Of a DNA stretch of 64,000 nucleotides, positions 33,599 through 44,882 are shown one piece after another. The translations under genes and the position numbers were made by a program. The notes under the pieces are model-generated. The model saw only the letters and a list, made by a program, of their open reading frames with translations, did no database searches and had not been told where the DNA came from. Location: NCBI GenBank assembly GCA_025093985.1, contig JACAAK010000006.1, positions 1,302,001 to 1,366,000 of the forward strand, in the 5' to 3' direction. Source of the stretch: Calvatia gigantea (taxonomy: Eukaryota > Basidiomycota > Agaricomycetes > Agaricales > Lycoperdaceae). The number at the start of each line of letters is the position of its first letter. Positions within the stretch are counted from its first letter, which is position 1.

Positions 33599-34026
33599 CT
33601 ACTTGTTTAATTGCGCTTGGAGCTCTTTCAGTTCCTCGCTAGTCTGAACCGGTATGTCAGTATTCAAACATAAAACGTCGATCAAAATGTAGACCGTGCC
33701 TTGGCAGGAGGCAAGTTGTTCAGCGTCTCTTGATTGGGTACCACAGGTCCGGGAACATTTTTGAATGCCTCGAACGCCCCCTGAGAGGTCTGCAAACCGC
33801 CACCAGTTCCCTCCTGCAGATCCGCGGGGTCGTTAGATTTCTATGATGGACGTTGAGCACTGGCAAAGATGTACATCAAAAGACATACAGCAGGGTGGGG
33901 AAGGATGTTGAATTTTTGCTCCTCGCCTCCTTGTTGAGGTGGAGTGCTGGAACCTCCGCTTGTGTTACTGTGAGAGTCTTTGGAGGTAGAAAGTTTTTCT
34001 TTAATATCGCGGATGATACTAGCCAT
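33599..34026 (-). CDS. small conserved protein of unknown function (107 aa)
   Basis: Three exons on the minus strand: 33889-34026, 33700-33840, 33599-33643; phase 0 at each joint. The intron at 33699 has a GC donor (AAG|GCACGG) and ends in CAG. The protein starts MASIIRDIKEKL, has a Ser/Thr/Gly/Gln-rich middle, then FNILPHPAV, DLQEGTGGGLQTSQGAFEAF and VPGPVVPNQETLNNL, and ends in a short charged helix E-E-L-K-E-L-Q-A-Q. No signal peptide or membrane segment. Small proteins of this make-up occur in many basidiomycetes without known function; that statement rests on impression and not on a search. Tail-to-tail with the GH92 gene, 83 bp apart. Confidence 0.6.
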
Positions 34027-34302
34027 TGTGGAGAAGGAAGATATGGGATTAAGCAGTTAGGACGGCCTCATTTATCATGTTTGGCCGCTGTGTTGGGGGC
34101 GGTGACGTCAGTTCGTGGCTATGTCTTCCGCAGCGACACTAGTCATTACCAATCAGCGAAGCCGGCCGATCTGCCTCGAGGGGTTAAATCATCATAGTAT
34201 TTCGGACCTTGCAGAATTATACAGAATGAAAGTGCTATTGGAGACACAGGTCCCCGGTTTAGGATAAAAATGTAAGAGAACCAAACTTCATTGGGTTAGA
34301 AT

Positions 34303-34995
34303 CTAACGAAAAGGTGAACCATCAACACTATGCTCCTTGCCGGATTGAGGGAACAAACTCACGCGACAGAATTCTGGTAAGTACATCAAACAATAAGCTC
34401 GTGCTAGAGGAGCATACGGAGATGGCATACCATGAAAGTCGATGACACCATTCCCATCGGCATCGGCTTCTTTCATCATAAGCCTGCACTCCTCATCGGA
34501 CAGGCCTTCTCCAAGGTTCTTCATCACGGACTTCAGTTCCTCGAGGTTAATCGTTCCATTTCCATCCCCGTCAAAAACTTTGAACACATATCGCAAGTCA
34601 TCTTCATCCATTTCAGCGCCCGGGACTTTCGACCGGCGCGACATAAGAGAGTGAAATTCATCGAAGTCGATATTACCATCCTTGTTGGCGTCAACATCCT
34701 TCATGATAGTTTCGAGTTCGGCATCCGTTGGCGTTTCGCCAAAACTGCGCATGACAGTCGACAATTCTTGAGGAGATATGGTGCCATTGCCATCTGGGGG
34801 TTGTATGGGAAGTGGGTTCCTGTTCTATTCAGTTGAACGCACCTTTGTCAAAGAGCTGGAAGGAATCTCTATATGCTACAACGCTTCCCTGAGTCTGTGA
34901 GTACGAGTCTAATTATTCGAAAACACACCAGAATCTCGCTCTACAGATTGCTGAGTGAGCGAGGTTGACTCAAAAAGGTTACCACCAGGGGACAT
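34303..34995 (-). CDS. divergent calmodulin-like EF-hand protein
   Basis: Four EF-hands: DKDGNGTISPQE, DANKDGNIDFDEF, DGDGNGTINLEEL and DADGNGVIDFHEF, each with calcium ligands at positions 1, 3, 5 and 12. Proposed exons: 34983-34995, 34843-34908, 34431-34793 and a last exon from 34373. The N terminus (M-S-P-G-D-S-Y-S-Q) fits only with an intron after 13 nt; the core starts GSVVAYRDSFQLFDK instead of the usual [15 protein letters not shown], so this is a paralogue and not canonical calmodulin. The 3' end is open: either translation runs on to 34303, or a final intron (GTGAGT ... CATAG) gives a protein ending F-C-R-C at 34322. Head-to-head with the canonical calmodulin gene 1.7 kb away. Confidence 0.85.
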
Positions 34996-36736
34996 ACCTT
35001 CGGGCTGCTAAATTTACACAAGCAGTGAATGTCTCAGATTGAACAAGAGACTCTGTTGGGTGAGTGTGATATATTCACCTGGGGCATTGCGTTACTCGGA
35101 GGTAAGGAACTTTTGGGGCTAGATGTGGATGGGGTAGGTAGGAGTGAAAGGGATTGGTAAGAGAATCGAAAGCCTAGACACAACACCGATCTCCTCTCTT
35201 CCGCAGCTCGTGCTAATTACCACGGGATGGTGTCGGGCGGGGTCCGCATGTCCAAAGTTTGGCCTCTTCCGCGAGGCGCTCATTGAATATTCAAGGAGTA
35301 GCGCCTGTACTTGAAGGTTACCTGAAATACCGTCTACACAGAATGCCACTTCAAATCAAAGGAGCTGTGGTCCTCAAGAGATCACTGTGGAAGATCCAGA
35401 CTCCCCGACTCCTCGCACACCCCGAACATATTTCGAACCAGCCTCCAGAGAAAATGACAAGTCAAATCATAAATTCACTTTGAACGCACCACCATACATT
35501 ACAATCCAAGCGCCACTATAAGTTCCAGATTCCGATTTTTAGGTACTTCTACTTACCTTAGCGGTATGCCGTTCCAGGGCTTCCTTACTACCTCTCCGGC
35601 GGAATTGCACCCCAAACCGCGTACATTTTCTTTTGTTAAAGCCAATGGCCTGTACACCGCGAGTTTCCACGTTAAGGTACCCCTGCCCAATGTGTCCGCC
35701 ACTTTGACAGTCACTAGAAATCCAAAGAACTTCTAACGTATCATCGAAGCAGATGAGACCTTTTACGATATCATACGCTATAGGTACCCGTTCAGTTTCC
35801 ACATTCTTTATATTCGTTACCCTAGCCCCTGAATGCCTGAGTGGTAAGATGCCGGTTTATTTTTGTCTGGGCGACCTGAGGTCCCGGTCAAGGTCAAGGC
35901 CAAATGCGCAAAATTCCGACTCCAGCAAAAAGCCTTTGCATTTAGACACACTTGGCGGCACTGTGATACCCTTGGGTCCTCGTACGGTGTGATGGCAGTA
36001 AGACCAGTATTGAGCTTTGGAGCGCTCTTAACCTCGACCACGGAGAGAAGAATGGAAGGTTAAAGACCAATCCCTGGGCGCGAGCACAGGACCACCCTTC
36101 GTCGGTGGATGACAATAGTTACGCAAGGAAGGGTATTCCGGGCGAAGATGCCAATGGACGCAGCCTTAATACCGATGTAGATGACCTATGTGAGCGACTC
36201 AGAGACCCATGTGCTCCCAGATGCCAGACCTAGGGGTATAAGAGACAGGGATCCCGGATAACCACAGATTTCACCGCGTTTGCAATGCCACCCGGTAACT
36301 TTCTTGCCCTGGAGATAGACAAGAGCAGTGTAGAGCAGTGTTACCAACGAAAGGTTCTTCTTGTCCTGTCCCTTGAAGGCACGGAGGGAACGAGAAGATG
36401 GCTGTCATGGTTTTCGTTCTGTTGTCAACAGAAATGTATTCCCAGTTAAAAGCAGACTTTGAAGCGCATGAGCCTGCTGTTCAATAGGTTTTATGTATAC
36501 GTAGGTTCAGTAAACCCTATGTTTTAAACAAGTGACCAGATTTTCATACATGTGATCCGCGACAGTCATGACAGGGGGATAGAATGTCCCCGGCCTATAA
36601 AAGGACATGCGGAGATAGCCGAGAATATTAATGCCCTGCGACCTGACTAATTGATTAACAGCTGTCCTCCACAACACAATAAATACCTTGATACTTCCAT
36701 CTTCACTACTCATCCCACCCCTGCTTAGAACTTACA
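34996..36736. other. 1.7 kb between the two calmodulin genes; possible gene relic
   Basis: Divergent promoters of both EF-hand genes lie at the ends. On the minus strand 35539-35802 reads as a coherent protein fragment (IAYDIVKGLICFDDTLEVLW, SGGHIGQGYLNVETRGVQA) with no partner exons found; it may be a relic of an inserted or decayed gene. Otherwise nothing supported. Confidence 0.35.
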
Positions 36737-37617
36737 ATGGCCGACCAACTGGTGCGTCCTATCCTTTCTGTCTCATCCGCCATACTAACAGGGGCGCATC
36801 TCACCCCAGTCTGAAGGTAAAGTCTTCATGATAACGCGACACGATCAACTTCGCGCTGACACGGTGACCCCCGCTTCGTGCTCCACTTCTTCTTTCGCAA
36901 TGGGTAATAGAACAGATCTCTGGTACGTTATTCACTATCGATCATCATCAGAACCTTCTAACTCGCATTGTAGAGTTCAAGGAGGCCTTCTCCCTCTTTG
37001 ATAAGGGTAAGCGCTTTCGATTGGCCAACCGCGGTCTCTCACCTTTCCGCCTTTCCCTTCTATTAACAGACGGTGATGGCACGATTACCACCAAGGAACT
37101 GGGCACTGTCATGCGTTCCCTTGGCCAGAATCCCACGGAAGCCGAACTCCAAGATATGATCAATGAAGTGGATGCAGATGGCAATGGTACCATCGATTTC
37201 CCCGAATTCCTCACCATGATGGCGCGGAAGATGAAAGACACCGATAGTGAGGAAGAGATCAAGGAAGCCTTCAAAGTGTTCGATAAGGATGGCAACGGGT
37301 TTATCAGCGCTGCCGAGCTGAGGCATGTTATGACAAACTTGGGTCCGTCCTTCCAGTCCATACCAAATATGAACTGTAAAGTTTACTTCTTGGATTGTTT
37401 AGGTGAAAAATTGTCAGATAACGAGGTCGACGAAATGATACGCGAGGCTGACGTTGATGGGGATGGCCAAATCAATTATGAAGGTACGTCCGTCGTTCAG
37501 TGCCCGACTTTGACTAATTTAGAGCGGTCATCAAATAGAATTTGTGAAGGTACGTCCTTTAGGTTCCCATTATTCTCCACATCACTTATTTCTTCGCAGA
37601 TGATGCTGTCGAAGTAA
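36737..37617 (+). CDS. CMD1: calmodulin
   Basis: Canonical calmodulin, the calcium sensor that activates calcineurin and CaM kinases. Eight exons: 36737-36751, 36810-36816, 36911-36922, 36974-37006, 37070-37342, 37403-37483, 37539-37549, 37600-37617; total 450 nt, 149 aa, the exact family length. It starts M-A-D-Q-L and joins S-E / E-Q-I-S / [11 protein letters not shown] across microexons of 7 and 12 nt. EF-hands: [41 protein letters not shown] and [13 protein letters not shown], with T-M-M-A-R-K-M-K in the central helix. It ends F-V-K-M-M-L-S-K. All joints are GT-AG with matching phases. Start and end are certain. Confidence 0.97.
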
Positions 37618-38183
37618 TTGAATGTCGTGATCTGAATCTGATATACGCTTGTAAATTAATGACCATGATTTTTTCTTATGTGATATCGCGAGAAGCGAGG
37701 ACACGTTAATGAATGGCCTGCTTGGCGAACAACACTGAGCATCTACCAACAGTTACAGGTGAATAATAGCAATGTTCAAGGTATTCTTGTGGAACCAGTT
37801 TAGTGAGTTCCCAGAGCTCCAACGAAGAAAGCCCAGGTTGTTTGCCATTGGCAACGCAAAAATGGCTAAGTACCCAGCCCCCTTACTGTTTTATTTGCAC
37901 CCTTCTTTTTCGTCCTTTGGCGCTGTCTTGGATGAGTTACTACTTTATCAGCCCATCTAGCCTTATCAGTGAATCTGCCTGCTCTCTTCAACGCTGATTA
38001 GCCACTTGACAACATTTATTCACCGGTCGTGATAGATCTCAATCAACCTTCTCGTTTCTCTTCCCAGCTAAACCTCAGCGCTCAGCAGCTCAGCCGTTGA
38101 TATGCAGAGCAAGGCAACGTATTTCAAGATTTCATCATCATGACGCAGCCGTAACCACAGAGTTACTGCGTAAAATGAAAATG
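37618..38183. other. intergenic, no gene seen
   Basis: 3' flank of calmodulin and the region downstream of the tRNA terminator. Marks the change from compact genes to the repeat-rich accessory stretch. Confidence 0.5.
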
Positions 38184-38188
38184 AAAAA
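38184..38188 (-). terminator. RNA polymerase III terminator of tRNA-Thr
   Basis: A run of five T on the minus strand begins two bases after the 3' end of the tRNA, as expected for Pol III termination. Confidence 0.7.
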
Positions 38189-38189
38189 T

Positions 38190-38270
38190 TCCCACTAGCT
38201 GATTCGAACAACTGATCTTCTCATCGCTACAGAATACGAGTGAGACGCCTTACCACTGGGCCAAGCGGGA
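38190..38270 (-). tRNA. tRNA-Thr (anticodon CGT) with a 10-nt intron
   Basis: The minus strand folds into a full cloverleaf of 81 nt. Acceptor stem TCCCGCT pairs with AGTGGGA (one G-T wobble), D-arm GCC/GGC with box A TGGCCCAGTGG, anticodon stem TCTCA/TGAGA, loop CT-CGT-A interrupted by a 10-nt intron right after the base 3' of the anticodon, a 5-nt variable loop, and T-arm AGTTG/CAGCT around TTCGAAT (box B). The D-arm/anticodon region resembles known f tRNA-Thr(CGU) of yeast. A T5 terminator follows. Its degenerate relatives precede the other copies of the membrane-protein gene array. Confidence 0.85.
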
Positions 38271-38724
38271 CTTTCCATTTCCACAGTGACCTGTCAACTT
38301 AAGTACATTCCACTTCTCTCTTCTCAACCGTCATTTTCGACATGAGTACCGTGTGCTGAACAAGGCCATTGAAACGCTCTCTGCAATCCTACTCTGACCT
38401 CGTGTGACCCGTCCCTGCACCGATATTACTCGGAGAGATCGTGGGCATGACCCCAATGACAGGGGGGCCCTGTCAAATTCGAAATTGTTCAGCATGGAAA
38501 TGTTGTCGTACACAGGATTACTGTCCATCCTGCTCCGGCAACCAAGCAAACCTTAGGATTTCCCTACAGGCTGTTCATTGGGGCCGGACCTTAATGAGTG
38601 CCTTCCCAATTTCTACTGGGATTTAATTTAGAGCGAATGCTTCCTGTTTCTTGCTATCTTTGAACCCTCGGCCTGGCGACAACCTACCATCCCCCAATCA
38701 GATCAGGACAACCCGTTCCAGCAG

Positions 38725-40191
38725 ATGCACCCTCTGTCTTTCGCAGCTATCGGCCCTTCGACGAGTGGAGAATCCCTGGAACAGGGTGCCAAGCAATTGA
38801 AAGTGGTGTTGGACTACTTCACAGCTGTGAACGCAGCGACCGTGGTGAGTTCAACAGCTTACTGGACATTTCACGAGCTCATGAAAAATATTCAGTTTGA
38901 AGCTTCCTTGTATGGTAGGGTTTCTTCCACCTCAGGCAATGTGAAAGACCTGTGGTTGATGAATCGCAAAAATTTTATTAGGCATGCACTGTATCCTATT
39001 CACGATCTGTTGCTTACATCCTGGCCAAAAAGCGGCACACAGCAAGCATGATTTTCTTGGCAGCGGCGATAATCATGTTTGCATTATCGGCTGCTGACTT
39101 CGCGCTATCATTGAGGACGCAACTGGTTGACATTCCAAAGCTCATACAAGGACGAATCAGCTTGAACGAGGTAGTCAAGCATAGCGTTCCCAAGGGCCAG
39201 TTATTTGTCGCCAATAAGTAGGTCCCGTTTCCTACTACTCGGTTCTCTTACTGACCACCTCGGGACAGCTTAATTGCCGATCTACTATTGGTGCGCACCG
39301 TCACTAGCTCATTAGAGAGCGCAGCTTCTGAGCACTGATTCTAGCTGTATCGTTGTTCCATAGCGTGGGGATTCCGCAGAAGTGTTTTTGCGGTTTCCGC
39401 TTTGCTACTTGTGGGAGACACAGGTATGCTTTTACCCCTGTAGTCCTATCAGTTGTCTCAGGCCCTCTTGTGACTGGCACGTAGTTTGGGGATGGGTGGG
39501 AGCCGGGACTTCCAAAGCATTTTCCCTGGATTCGTGGGAGAAATACGTTGTTGCATACGCCTGGACGATATTCGGCGTGATAATGGCGGCACGTTCGCAC
39601 AGTTGGAAGAATATGGTGGGTAACCAAGCGCGCCAGACGCCATTTAGGTTCCCGAGACTTGCGCCTATATCATACTGCCATAGTCATCTTGTAAGTACTC
39701 CGGCTTGGCTAAGTGTCTTTTTAACTAACATATCCGGCTTTGTAGTGCAGAAACTGCATTTATTTATTCCACTTATGTTTTCATCGTTATTGTTCTGCCT
39801 AGGCCAAACCCATATAATGTGAGATTTCTCGTGTTCTCGCCTCGACCGAAGTTTTCTCAACTGAATGTTTAGAACTTGGCTACCGTTACAGCGATGCGCC
39901 TTGTTGTAAGTTTGCGCCGTTCCGTGATCTCCTAACTCCTCCTGACCAATATTTCAGTCGATAATGCCAGCTCTTCTAATTGTACAAATCGCTGGTGGCC
40001 GGCCTTTTGATGACCGGTTCAGAAAGTCAGACGCCAAGAGCATTCAATTTCCGGATACTACTCTGGGGACGTCCGCAATGCTAGATACTATGATCACTAC
40101 CCGAGCTTCAGCCAGAAATGCTGAAGCTCAGGAAGTTCCCCCGAAAAAAGGTGCAGGCGCAAGTGTTCGAAATGCCCGTATTTTAATGTGA
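38725..40191 (+). pseudogene. array copy A: putative seven-helix membrane protein, damaged
   Basis: Member of an agaricomycete-type family of orphan membrane proteins. Exon 1 (from 38725) ends V-N-A-A-T-V, the tiny exon 2 reads FEASLYG, exon 3 holds helices with MIFLAAAIIMFALSAADFALS, then the family motif N-N-L-I-A-D-L-L-L, LYRCSIAWGFRRSVFAVS, and VWGWVGAGTSKAF, and the last exon (39964-40191) has PALLIVQIAGGRPFDD and a polar tail. Lesions: one extra base near 38,017-38,020 of the gene's own exon 3 (window position about 39017-39020, in the TGTTGCTTACATCC stretch), an in-frame TAG near 39870, and loss of the end of exon 6 with its donor (about 39582). The upstream flank is the intact tRNA-Thr. 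Confidence 0.7.
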
Positions 40192-40209
40192 CACAGTGCG
40201 GATTGAAAG

Positions 40210-40745
40210 TATCTATGTATATTGAACACAGTGGGCAACTAAAGGCTCTCGCATGGAATTTTTGGGAGTTGAGATTCAAGCTGTGAGCTGGCCATGAACT
40301 CTGTCTAATTTTGTGGACTGTTCGCATAAGGGATGATGCATGATGACATGGGAGCCCGGCAGCGGCGGAGAACAGCCAGTTCCGTGAGTATTGAATATCA
40401 AAATATTGAGGCCTTAAGGCCTTGACGCGTTGACATCCAATGGTGTGATCCTGATCCGGTCTTCACATTAACAGATGCACAGAAGCCAACATGAACCATC
40501 ATGTATTCCAAGATTCCTAGCCCTGCTCCGAAGACCATCCCAGTGAGGGCCCTCTTACCGCACTTTGAGCGGGGCTCAATGGCCGCCCGTAATTGACTAC
40601 AAAACCACAACGAATTAGAGCATCCAAGGGATCGCGTTCGAACAAGAGCTTATGAAAATTCGCAGTACAAACACCATTCTTTATACTCCCTGGTGAGAGA
40701 TAATTCCAGTCAGGGGATCGCACTTCGATCACCGCCAGTAGTGGT
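40210..40745 (+). repeat. downstream repeat of array unit (copy 1)
   Basis: Non-coding sequence following gene copy A. It recurs after copy C at about 46440-46870 and in part at 55300-56090, always in the same orientation; shared words include CATGAACTCTGT, GTTCGCATAAG and GGCGGAGAACAGCC. It shows that the duplicated unit includes the intergenic DNA. Confidence 0.7.
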
Positions 40746-40762
40746 ATGTAGCGTAACCCTCT

Positions 40763-40801
40763 CAGCTTCTCATCGCAAATAAGTTCGGAGTGAGACGCCC
40801 T
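40763..40801 (-). pseudogene. tRNA-Thr remnant upstream of copy B
   Basis: About 39 nt of degraded tRNA sequence (ACTCCGAACTTATTTGCG-ATGAGAAG side of the anticodon arm with GGGCGTCTCAC) in the position that the intact tRNA holds before copy A. Acceptor and T-arm are lost. Confidence 0.5.
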
Positions 40802-41319
40802 TAGTGCCTGTCATCTAACCTACTGTCATTTTCGACAGTATATGCAGAATCCAGATAGACCACGTGCCGGCGCATCCCTGCGAACATGGGGAGGGCCACT
40901 CGAAGTGCTCTGCCATCCTTCTTTGACCGGTGACCTCGTGTGACTGTCCCTGCACCAATCTCACTCGGGAGCTGTCAGCACGTGGTAATGTGAGCCGTGG
41001 TCCCGACTCGATTGACAGGAGACTATCCCGGGCCCCGCAAAATTCGAAGTTCGCTACGAGAATACTGTCAGACGCAAGACGCCGGTTGTGAGTGTTACTG
41101 TTCATCTGCACCCGCGACTGGGCGAGACTTAGGATTTCCTAACGGACTGCCCACCAGGGCCGGGCCCCAATGAGTGTCTTCCCAGATATCGAAAGCAAGA
41201 CCCGAATTGGAGTCTTGCAGTGAATACTTCCCGTTCCTTGCGGTCCTGGAATATTTGAATCCTCGACCTAGAGTCGGCTTGCCTTTCCCCAGCCAGATCA
41301 GGACAACCCATCCTAGCAG

Positions 41320-42866
41320 ATGTCCCCTCCGACATTTGCAGTCGTCGACCCCGAGCTCCAAGACGCGACGAGCGGAAAATCCCTGGGGCAGAGTGCTGCA
41401 ATATTAAATGTGATTTTGAAATCCTTCACAGTTGTGAATGCATCGACCGCGGTGAGTTCGGCAGCTCACTAGTCATGCCACGAGGTTAAAACTTACGAAA
41501 GTCATTCAGCTTGAAACTTTCTTGTACGGTAGGACTTATTCCACCTCAGGACATGTCACCGTGAGTGGTTGACGAACCGCGAAATTTTACCTAGGTGTAC
41601 ACTGTATCTTATTCGCGATCTGTTGTTTCGTTCTGGCCAAAAAGCAACATCCAGCAAGCATGATCTTCTTGGCGGCAGCAATAATCATGTTCGGTTTATC
41701 TACCGGTGATATTACGCTGACGCTGAGGATGCAACTGGCCGACACCCCAAAGCTCCTTCAAGGAGAAATGAGCTTGGACGAGTTAATCAGACGTGGCATT
41801 CCCAAGGGCCAATTGTTTGTTGCCAATAAGTGGGTCTGTTTCCTACTGTTAGTCTGTTCCCCGGTTCTTGCACTGACCATCTCGGAACAGCTTAATCGCC
41901 GATCTACTATTGGTACGTGCATGTTACCACTTCACTACAGCACAGCCTCTGAACATTGATTCTAGCCGTATCGTTGTTTTCTGGCATGGGGCTTCCGCAG
42001 GAGCGTTCTTGCGGTTTCCGTTTTGCTCCTTCTTGCGGATACAGGTATACTTTTATTCTTGCAGTCCAATCAGCTGTCTCAGACCCTCTTGTGACTGGCA
42101 CATAGTGTGGGGATGGGTGGGAGCTGGCATTTACAAAGCATATATCCTGACTTCATGGGAGAAGTTCACGACGGCTTATTCCTGGTCGATATTTGGTGTG
42201 AATATTGTCATGACCATGCTTATTGGTAAGTTGTCATCAACTTCGGCCATGTTCGACCTATCTCAAACGTCGGCGCGTTCGCACAGTTGGAAGGTTGTGG
42301 TGGATGACCAGACGCGCCAGACATCGTTTAGGTTCTCAGGACTTGCGTGTATATCACACTGTCATAGTCGTCTTGTAAGTGCTGCGACTTGACTAACCGT
42401 CTTTTTAACTGAAGTGCTCAATTGTTCAGTGCAGAGACCGCACTCATTTATTCCACTTGTGTCCTCATCACCATTGTCCTGCCTAAATCGAATTCATACA
42501 TCGTGAGGCCTCTCATGTTCTCGCCTCCACAAACGTTTACTAACCCGATGCTTAGCCCTTGGCTGTTGTGGCATCGATTCGCCTTGTTGTAAGTTCGTGC
42601 CGTTCTGCGACCTTTCAACTTTTTCCAGACCGAATTTTCAGTCGATAATGCCAACTCTCCTAATTGTACAAATTGCTGCTGGCCGGCCTTATGATGACCG
42701 GTTCAATAATTCGACCGTCGAAAGCACCGAACATCCAAACACTACTGTGGGGACGTCCGCAATACTGGATACCATGATCACTACCCAGGCTTCGGCCAGA
42801 AATGGTGAAGCTCAGGAAGTACCCCTGGAAGAAGAAAAGCCAAATAGTGCAGGCGCGAGCGTTTAA
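41320..42866 (+). pseudogene. array copy B: putative membrane protein, nearly intact
   Basis: Best preserved copy. Exons that join in phase: 41320-41451, 41510-41528, 41595-41829, 41891-41912, 41966-42044, 42106-42225, then an exon from about 42286 (GRLWWMTRRARHRLGSQ, ending VIVVL), one from about 42430 (ALIYSTCVLITIVLP) and the last from 42646 (PTLLIVQIAAGRPYDD). Helix-rich segments: GVHCILFAICCFVLA, ASMIFLAAAIIMFGL, YRCFLAWGFRRSVLAVSVLLLLADTG and VWGWVGAGIYKAY. Near 42540-42560 it lacks one base relative to copy D, so the end of the penultimate exon goes out of frame. It could still make a shortened protein. Function unknown; the family is thought to be membrane-embedded and receptor-like, which is inference. 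Confidence 0.65.
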
Positions 42867-42939
42867 AATACTCATCCCTTGGTACTAAATCTCGTACGCG
42901 GTGTGGGTTCAAAGTATCTATGCCTACTGTAACTACCAA

Positions 42940-43190
42940 GGCTCCATGTAGAAACCCAACACGGCCCTAGTCGTATCCAGTGATGGCACGGCTGCTTTCC
43001 TCCTCCAAGGTACCGCAGCACCTGGTTGTCAGTCACAACCAATGAGCCAACAGACAACTCCACAAATCGCACCTCATCCAGACATCAACGCGGCAACGCC
43101 ATTCGAGGCAGCCACCGCCGCACTGAACTGGCTAACATCGTACTCTTTTATCGTGCTTGTATGAGAGCCCGATGGCGGTCTTCACATGAG
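42940..43190 (+). repeat. intergenic repeat R1, copy 1
   Basis: Matches 49030-49310 in the same orientation and 43570-43810 in the opposite orientation (shared words include TTCCGCAGCA/CTGG, GTCAC, CCAATGGGC-like, AATCGCACCTCA and GACATC). No coding capacity. Confidence 0.6.
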
Positions 43191-43569
43191 CAGACGCAGC
43201 TGGCTACGGTCGCTCACTCGGACATGGACCAAGTTTCGCCACCAACTGGTCATACACACACAGGCCCGTGACCGGGGTCCTGGAACCCTGTGATGCTTTG
43301 TGACCGAAATACTCTTTTTCTTCTCCATTTTCTGGCCTAGTTATTGTAGAACTCACTGACCATATCCTGAGTTTACTATTCTTACAGTTGTCGGCACCTG
43401 TTAATGTCAGTCACGGTCCCAACTCCAATGACAGGGGACCATTCCCTACCAATTGTTATCATCGGGGCCCTGTAAAATTTGAAGTTCTTCGCAGTGAATA
43501 CCAAACGACAAAGGCTCGATGCGGAAACACAAAATGACTCTTACTATTTTCAGTAATGATGTAGTTGCT

Positions 43570-43810
43570 TTTGTTACTTCAAGGTTCCGCAGTAACTGAA
43601 GGGGCCAGCCCTAGGGGAGGCGGACGATTGCACCGAGCGACCTGAGCGCTTTAGAACCTGATTCGCCGGAGTAGACTGCTGTATCCGCCTCAGGCGGTGT
43701 CGCCATTGAGGATGCCTGCATGAGGTACGATTCGCACAACTGTCCATTAGTTTATCCGTCGCAACTGAAAAACAAGCGCCAATCATGCGAGGCAGCCGCC
43801 ACCGCACCGG
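43570..43810 (-). repeat. intergenic repeat R1, inverted copy
   Basis: Reverse complement of the R1 repeat at 42940-43190 and 49030-49310, including GCGAATCGTACCTCATG, GGCGACACCGCCTGAGGCGG and AAAGCGCTCAGGTCGCT. The inverted pair 42940/43570 lies within an 870-bp stretch that copy spacing elsewhere lacks, so it was probably inserted. Confidence 0.65.
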
Positions 43811-44230
43811 GCCGCCCAACATCGTACGTACTCTGTGACTGTATGTGTGGGAGGGACTTACGCGGGTTTCGCTCTGGCGAAGGAGCTCACCAGAGGGCTT
43901 AACGCTGCCCTGACCCGTGTTTGATCTGTAGCGATAGAATTAAACTACCTCATTAGGTTGCTGAGGGGGAGTATGACCGCAGTGTGAAAACACCGGTGTT
44001 CGGGGCTGTTGCCGGGACCCCGGACAGGTAGGTATGAAAAGGGGAGCGGTCTGGGGCATCCTCCCACAATCGACCAACCACCTTGCTTGATGAGAGGCCT
44101 GGCCGATGAGGCCTTGAGGGATGAATGGTATGAAAGTCCGACAGCGGCCTTTGGGGCTTCACACCAAACGGACGCAGCCGCAGTCATCCTGACTGGGACC
44201 CTCGTGTGTGTCGCAAATGGAAATTGTAAT

Positions 44231-44301
44231 TCCCATCAGCTGATTCAAACAACTGAACCACTGAATACGAGCGAGACGCCTCACCAGGAGGCCAGGGGGG
44301 C
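44231..44301 (-). pseudogene. tRNA-Thr pseudogene upstream of copy C
   Basis: 71 nt aligned end to end with the intact tRNA-Thr: box A-like TGGCCTCCTGGTGAGGCG, GTCTCGCTCGTATTC and the T-arm AGTTGTTTGAATCAGCT remain, but the 3' half of the anticodon arm is deleted and the acceptor stem no longer pairs. No T run follows. Confidence 0.7.
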
Positions 44302-44882
44302 TTACGTTTTCTCAATTTACAGCCTTGACGCTGACGGATCACAAGATGTATTTTACCTTTCGTTTGGACTCGAAGACTACTGCCACTTTTGTGTTACTTG
44401 AACTAACGGCACTATCCCTGCAGATATGATGCATGTCATGCATGACCCTGCTGGCAGGATACGATAACAGGGACTAAACTATACTTCTTTGACATCGCGT
44501 GACCACTATTCGTGCACCTATTCTTCCAGGAGGGATGAAGGCAGGGATAACTTACGATCCTAACTCTGACGGAAGGAGGCTATCTTCAACCAATCGCTAT
44601 CGCGACAGTTGAGGGCGTTGAGGCCTCGCTAATTTTAAAACCCGAGCCACTAGGGAGATGCTGTAATCCAGTGCTCAACTGAAGGTTTTGAAACTTACCA
44701 TCTCGCAATCGGAACTCATCCTGCATCAACACTGGTCTCAACAGGCATCCTCCCACTATGTAAAAGCAGCAACAGGACCGGAGTCTTGCAGCAAATACTT
44801 CCCCCTTCTTGTTATCCATCCTCAAGCTGAGCCAGAATCCTGGCTAGTTCTTTTCTAGCTGAATCACGACTTGCTTCGGTCG

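Noticed and set aside
35825..35905. Possible second tRNA (TGCCTGAGTGGTAAG resembles box A)
   Set aside because: No box B at the right distance and no pairing acceptor stem.
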